Virus record (IMG/VR): IMGVR_UViG_3300025168_000338
Coordinates: 1-32,884 of that record
Length of the DNA stretch: 32,884 nucleotides
From: a virus
Strand: one strand, 5' to 3'
This document shows, piece by piece, positions 30,249 through 32,884 of this stretch. The notes beneath the pieces are model-generated. The model had not been told where the DNA came from. It saw nothing but the letters and a program-made list of their open reading frames with translations, and made no database searches. Numbering within the stretch: position 1 is the first letter of the stretch; each line of letters begins with the position of its first letter. The translations under genes and the position numbers were made by a program.

Positions 30249-30494
30249 ATGAAAGTAATAAAAGAATTTGGAAACACCATACACAATGATGGGACTATTG
30301 CCTTGAAGACAAGATATGTTTTTGAGGATGTAGTGTCAATGATGCTATATTTCAAGGATGAAGTTTGGGACGGTAGACCACCTAGCGACTTAAATGATTG
30401 GCAGGTTAGAAGAGATGAATTGACCATAACCTGTACAACCTATGTTAAAGCACTAGACCATTATGATTCAATAATAGGAGAAGAAGAGGAATAA
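30249..30494 (+). CDS. 81-residue unknown protein
   Basis: KVIKEFGNTIHNDGTIALKT and a central VSMMLYFKDEVWDG, ending IGEEEE. ATG 30249 follows AAGGTTGATTAAA. Second gene of the only two-gene unit in the right arm. Unknown function. Confidence 0.68.
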   Translation: MKVIKEFGNTIHNDGTIALKTRYVFEDVVSMMLYFKDEVWDGRPPSDLNDWQVRRDELTITCTTYVKALDHYDSIIGEEEE

Positions 30495-30834
30495 ATTCCA
30501 ATGGCTATTAGTGGCCATAACCCCATTGAGAAATGAAGGCGAAAGTCAAGTAACACAATGTGTAATTCGGTAGAATATACATGATAAGGCAAGGTAGAGA
30601 ATACTAGTTAATTTCTGTCTATCCCTTTGATTTAAGAATCGGCGTGACTAGGTGACTTGAATTAGTAGCCGGATTTTCTCACATGGGGTTTACATTTCAT
30701 TTACAAAGTCTACAACCATATGGTTGGTATGGCTTTGCCCTTGCCTTGATACCAACCCTATACTGATGCGCTCGTAATCTATTGCTTGTGTGAGTAGTTT
30801 TGGAAACATTACTATTTTTTTGAGGTGAATAATT
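30495..30834. other. 340-base spacer with hairpin and repeat copy 4
   Basis: No convincing gene on either strand. A CAATGG/CCATTG hairpin (30499-30528) with an alternative inner ATGGC/GCCAT pairing follows the 30249 gene and may end its transcript. Bases 30530-30700 show nothing I can name. Repeat copy 4 lies at 30704-30757, and GAGGTGAATAATT is the ribosome binding site for 30835. Confidence 0.5.
30704..30757. repeat. ACCATATGGT repeat copy 4
   Basis: CAAAG 30704, palindrome 30715-30724, CTTTG 30733; stem of nine perfect pairs GGTTGGTAT (30722-30730) with ATACCAACC (30749-30757). Confidence 0.85.
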
Positions 30835-31341
30835 ATGAAGATAGAAAACTGGAATAAGAATATTGGAGAAGTCAGTAACTGGCTAAATCTAGAGGATAGA
30901 GGCGATGAGGGTCAAGCGATAACATTATCAATTACTCTCGGAAATAACTGTAATAACGACGATTTGCGTTCAACATATTGGACAGCCATTCGTTCTATTG
31001 GGAGCATTTTTGATGATTTCCCAAAAGCAAGGAGAGGTCGAGAATCGGCATTACCCGACGAAATGGAAGCAAGTGCCACTTCTGTAATGAATGCGGTTTA
31101 TTCTGCCTTTGTTTCAATTACTAACCCCCAAATCATTTTGGCAACAATACTACCACATGGGAGAACTGGCGGAGCATACAAAGATATGGATGCAATTGCT
31201 AAAGAATATGCAGCAAAAGCATACAGAAATCTAGTGACTGGATATAAAGAAGGTCGTTGGACAGGTGAAATGGATGGCAATGTGCCATTAATGACCCCAC
31301 CTCCGGTTAAAGCCGAAATGGAGGTAACGGAAGAAGAGTGA
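30835..31341 (+). CDS. Right-arm paralogous family member B (168 residues)
   Basis: Paralogue of 29337-29852: DDLRSTYWTAIRSIGSIF, FPKARRGRESAL, LPHGRTGGAY and YKEGRWTGE align without large gaps, and the tail is again acidic (TEEE). The N-terminus keeps the pattern M-x-x-x-N-W. ATG 30835 has GAGGTGA upstream. Flanked by repeat copies 4 and 5 and followed by a hairpin at 31346. Function unknown. Confidence 0.85.
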   Translation: MKIENWNKNIGEVSNWLNLEDRGDEGQAITLSITLGNNCNNDDLRSTYWTAIRSIGSIFDDFPKARRGRESALPDEMEASATSVMNAVYSAFVSITNPQIILATILPHGRTGGAYKDMDAIAKEYAAKAYRNLVTGYKEGRWTGEMDGNVPLMTPPPVKAEMEVTEEE

Positions 31342-31345
31342 TGTT

Positions 31346-31385
31346 GAAGAAACTACTCGCCAAGCACCCTTAACGGGGTTTCTTC
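31346..31385 (+). terminator. Hairpin after family member B
   Basis: GAAGAAAC (31346-31353) pairs perfectly with GTTTCTTC (31378-31385) around 24 bases. Weak T run; terminator or transcript-end structure. Confidence 0.5.
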
Positions 31386-31394
31386 TACGAATGG

Positions 31395-31435
31395 CAAAGC
31401 CAACCATATGGTCATGAAACTTTGGGTAAATGGCC
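31395..31435. repeat. ACCATATGGT repeat copy 5
   Basis: CAAAG 31395, palindrome 31403-31412, CTTTG 31420; stem GGTCAT (31410-31415) with ATGGCC (31430-31435), one G-U pair. Confidence 0.8.
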
Positions 31436-31442
31436 TCACGGC

Positions 31443-31673
31443 CTATTCTTCTACCTCCTCTTTAGCATATTCTTCTTCACAGGTGCAATAATACCATTCA
31501 TACAAAATAACCATATCTTGTAGTTCTTCATCATAATATTGTTCTCTATGGATTTCTTTTTCTAAAATGTGATTACATTTAGGATGGTGGTCTAAACCTT
31601 CATTATCCGAATAATGATGAGCCTTATCACCATTAAACTTCGCTCTACATATACCGCAACTACAAAACGCCAT
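31443..31673 (-). CDS. 76-residue Cys/His-rich protein
   Basis: CSCGICRAKF at the start, HHYSDNEGLDHHPKC in the middle and YYCTCEEEY near the end: probably two zinc ions. Acidic C-terminus. The only minus-strand gene inside the repeat-separated part. A TTATAA box at 31688-31694 on the minus strand lies about 20 bases before ATG 31673, suggesting a leaderless transcript; the same box could serve the + gene. Confidence 0.7.
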   Translation of the reverse strand: MAFCSCGICRAKFNGDKAHHYSDNEGLDHHPKCNHILEKEIHREQYYDEELQDMVILYEWYYCTCEEEYAKEEVEE

Positions 31674-31710
31674 ACCATTTGTATTATCTTATAATCAATA
31701 CTAGGTTGGG

Positions 31711-31750
31711 CAAAGCCAACCATATGGTAATGGAACTTTGTGGTATTACC
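31711..31750. repeat. ACCATATGGT repeat copy 6
   Basis: CAAAG 31711, palindrome 31719-31728, CTTTG 31736; stem GGTAAT (31726-31731) with ATTACC (31745-31750). It overlaps the likely start codon of the next gene. Confidence 0.82.
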
Positions 31751-32113
31751 GTAAGTAATGCAGATATAAGGTTAGATATGTCAAGGATTAAAGATATAAA
31801 GGAAGATAAAGATGTGAATAAACTGTTTGGTATGCTATTCGATGAATTTGGTAGTGGTAGTATTAACCACTTAAGAATGCTATTCGACCATTTAAGCATG
31901 CTCGGAGTGGGCTATGATGGCAGATTAGAAAAGAGTGGCCAAATTGGTGTATTAGACCGAGATAATATGATTATGATTCAAAAGATACTAAACAACGGCG
32001 AACTGTTGAATGTATTGGTTAGAGCATGGTACTATCGTGTAGATGTGACCAAAGTAAGTAACTTAGAAGTCGGACTACTACTAGAGGAGAAGGTTATACT
32101 TGAAGAGGAGTGA
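31724..32113 (+). CDS. 129-residue unknown protein starting inside repeat copy 6
   Basis: Helical protein (DVNKLFGMLFDEFGSGSINH; LLNVLVRAWYYRVDVTK) with an acidic end VILEEE. Two ATGs (31724, 31730) lie within the repeat; a later ATG at 31778 would avoid it. A TTATAAT box at 31689-31695 is 30-35 bases upstream, so a leaderless mRNA is plausible. Not recognised. Confidence 0.68.
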   Translation: MVMELCGITVSNADIRLDMSRIKDIKEDKDVNKLFGMLFDEFGSGSINHLRMLFDHLSMLGVGYDGRLEKSGQIGVLDRDNMIMIQKILNNGELLNVLVRAWYYRVDVTKVSNLEVGLLLEEKVILEEE

Positions 32114-32132
32114 GTAATACCTCCCCGTAATC

Positions 32133-32160
32133 CCTATATCGGCATTTTGCCGTATATAGG
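32133..32160 (+). terminator. Terminator-like hairpin
   Basis: CCTATATCGGCA pairs with TGCCGTATATAGG around TTT with one bulged base; it follows the 31724 gene by 20 bases. The T run after it is short. Confidence 0.6.
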
Positions 32161-32173
32161 TAGGGTTTATCGG

Positions 32174-32212
32174 CAAAGCCTAACCATATGGTTGTGGTCT
32201 TTGTTCACAACC
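32174..32212. repeat. ACCATATGGT repeat copy 7
   Basis: CAAAG 32174, palindrome 32183-32192, CTTTG 32199; stem of seven perfect pairs GGTTGTG (32190-32196) with CACAACC (32206-32212). Seven bases before the next ATG. Confidence 0.85.
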
Positions 32213-32218
32213 TAGTAT

Positions 32219-32530
32219 ATGAGTAAAAATACTATTACCATGCGAAAAATAACACAAGATGCAATAAGAGCCTTTTATAATCGAACAAACTTCAAAAGAG
32301 GTAATACAAGAGTTGAAGTCAATCAAGCCAACGAATCAAGGCTTATACTTCATGGCCATACTATAGCCTATATGGATGAAACTAAAGTTTTGATTTCTAA
32401 CTGCGGGTATTTCACAAGCACCACAAAAGAACGCTTAAACGGCTTAAATGGTGTAAATATAGTTCAAAGAAATTTTGAATGGTTCTTAAATGGTGAATGG
32501 TGGACTGGTGAGAAAATTCTCATTGAATAG
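32219..32530 (+). CDS. Widespread small phage protein (103 residues)
   Basis: The order FKRGNTRVEV, RLILHGHTIAYMD, LISNCGYFTSTTKERLNGL, then NFEWFLNGEWWTG matches a family seen in many phages (GNT.V, LHGN.IA, CGW.T.TTKERLN, WYLNG..W). No function is known to me. ATG 32219 lies directly after repeat copy 7 with no ribosome binding site, which suggests regulation at or near the start. Confidence 0.82.
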   Translation: MSKNTITMRKITQDAIRAFYNRTNFKRGNTRVEVNQANESRLILHGHTIAYMDETKVLISNCGYFTSTTKERLNGLNGVNIVQRNFEWFLNGEWWTGEKILIE

Positions 32531-32538
32531 GCTTCTGC

Positions 32539-32549
32539 CCCCTTCGGGG
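32539..32549 (+). terminator. Short GC hairpin after 32219-32530
   Basis: CCCC-TTC-GGGG hairpin nine bases after the stop codon; small but very stable. No T run. Confidence 0.45.
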
Positions 32550-32555
32550 TACACC

Positions 32556-32574
32556 CAAAGTATTACCATATGGT
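32556..32574. repeat. ACCATATGGT repeat copy 8 (partial)
   Basis: CAAAG 32556 and palindrome 32565-32574, but no CTTTG to the right; ATTAC/GTAAT bases surround the palindrome instead. Confidence 0.7.
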
Positions 32575-32738
32575 AGTGTAATGGCAATTGAGGACATGCG
32601 ATGACAATTCAGTGTGCATAATTAGAGAATGTTGAACAGGGGCATTGTTTAGGAAAGATGTAGGCTTGACAATAAAACATTGAACAGTTGCGTAATGCCT
32701 TTTTTATTGATTTATTATGCGCTATAAACAATCAATTC

Positions 32739-32882
32739 CTAACCTTCAGAATAATAGTCCTCTATGCATTTTGCATATTCTAATCTACAACCATATGCTT
32801 TGTATTCCAAATTTTTTATTTTATATGCATTTAAAACATATCATTTTAATGCCCTAAAGTAAACAAAAAACTCTTTATTCAT
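32739..32882 (-). pseudogene. Open frame with one in-frame TGA at the right edge
   Basis: From ATG 32882 the frame reads 13 codons, a TGA (32841-32843) and then 33 protein-like codons (NLEYKAYGCRLEYAKCIEDY) to TAG. It may be a broken gene, a downstream gene with a non-ATG start, or a gene that continues past the window edge. AT content is high throughout. Confidence 0.3.
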
Positions 32883-32884
32883 TA

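Noticed and set aside
28530-32574. Integron attC sites
   Set aside because: Copy 7 contains GCCTAAC by chance; the other copies lack the RYYYAAC/GTTRRRY ends and no tyrosine integrase is seen in the window.
32783-32796. Ninth ACCATATGGT repeat (ACAACCATATGCTTTG)
   Set aside because: The palindrome is incomplete, no hairpin follows, and the bases fit the coding frame at 32739-32882.

Overview
The window looks like the replication and expression module of an AT-rich double-stranded DNA virus of an archaeon, most like the magroviruses inferred to infect marine Group II Euryarchaeota, or tailed viruses of marine thaumarchaea. The evidence is dense packing with ATGA/TTGA stop-start overlaps, many tiny zinc-ribbon proteins, and an archaeal-type information-processing set (PriS, family B polymerase, PCNA, RFC, ATP-dependent ligase, TFB). 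Phage-type orphan families are present too. No capsid, portal, terminase or tail gene lies in the window, so 'virus' and the host are inferences.

Positions 1 to about 27,400 hold one long leftward (minus-strand) gene train. Its upstream part carries small proteins, a conserved unknown protein, TFB, E1-like, JAB-like and GroES/GroEL-like genes. The middle carries an ATP-dependent ligase, a histone-fold protein, a degenerate LAGLIDADG-like protein, a PIP-box ATPase, winged-helix proteins, an RFC small subunit and a probable ssDNA-binding protein. The downstream part carries a Sak4-like ATPase, PCNA, a family B polymerase split into two genes with seven small genes between the halves, a Cas4-like nuclease and the primase small subunit, which runs off the left edge. 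Ribosome binding sites are GGAGG/GGTGA type, and several genes start with TTG.

A ubiquitin-like set stands out: a 68-residue beta-grasp-like protein ending in GG plus two residues (23104-23310), an E1/ThiF-like protein (19614-20177) and a JAMM metalloprotease with a complete motif (18666-19313). Together they could mature, activate and attach or release a viral ubiquitin-like protein.

Positions 28,000 to 32,884 have a different architecture. An intergenic region of about 670 bases (28011-28695) contains many GTCTCAT/ATGAGA(C/T) iterons next to AT-rich sequence, and is a candidate replication origin. After it come short single-gene units, mostly rightward. Many end in hairpins, and they are separated by eight copies of the 10-base palindrome ACCATATGGT. 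In at least six copies the palindrome begins a hairpin whose stem sequence differs but stays paired, with CTTTG in the loop. Two paralogous genes (29337 and 30835) and a diverged third (27513, minus strand) belong to this arm.
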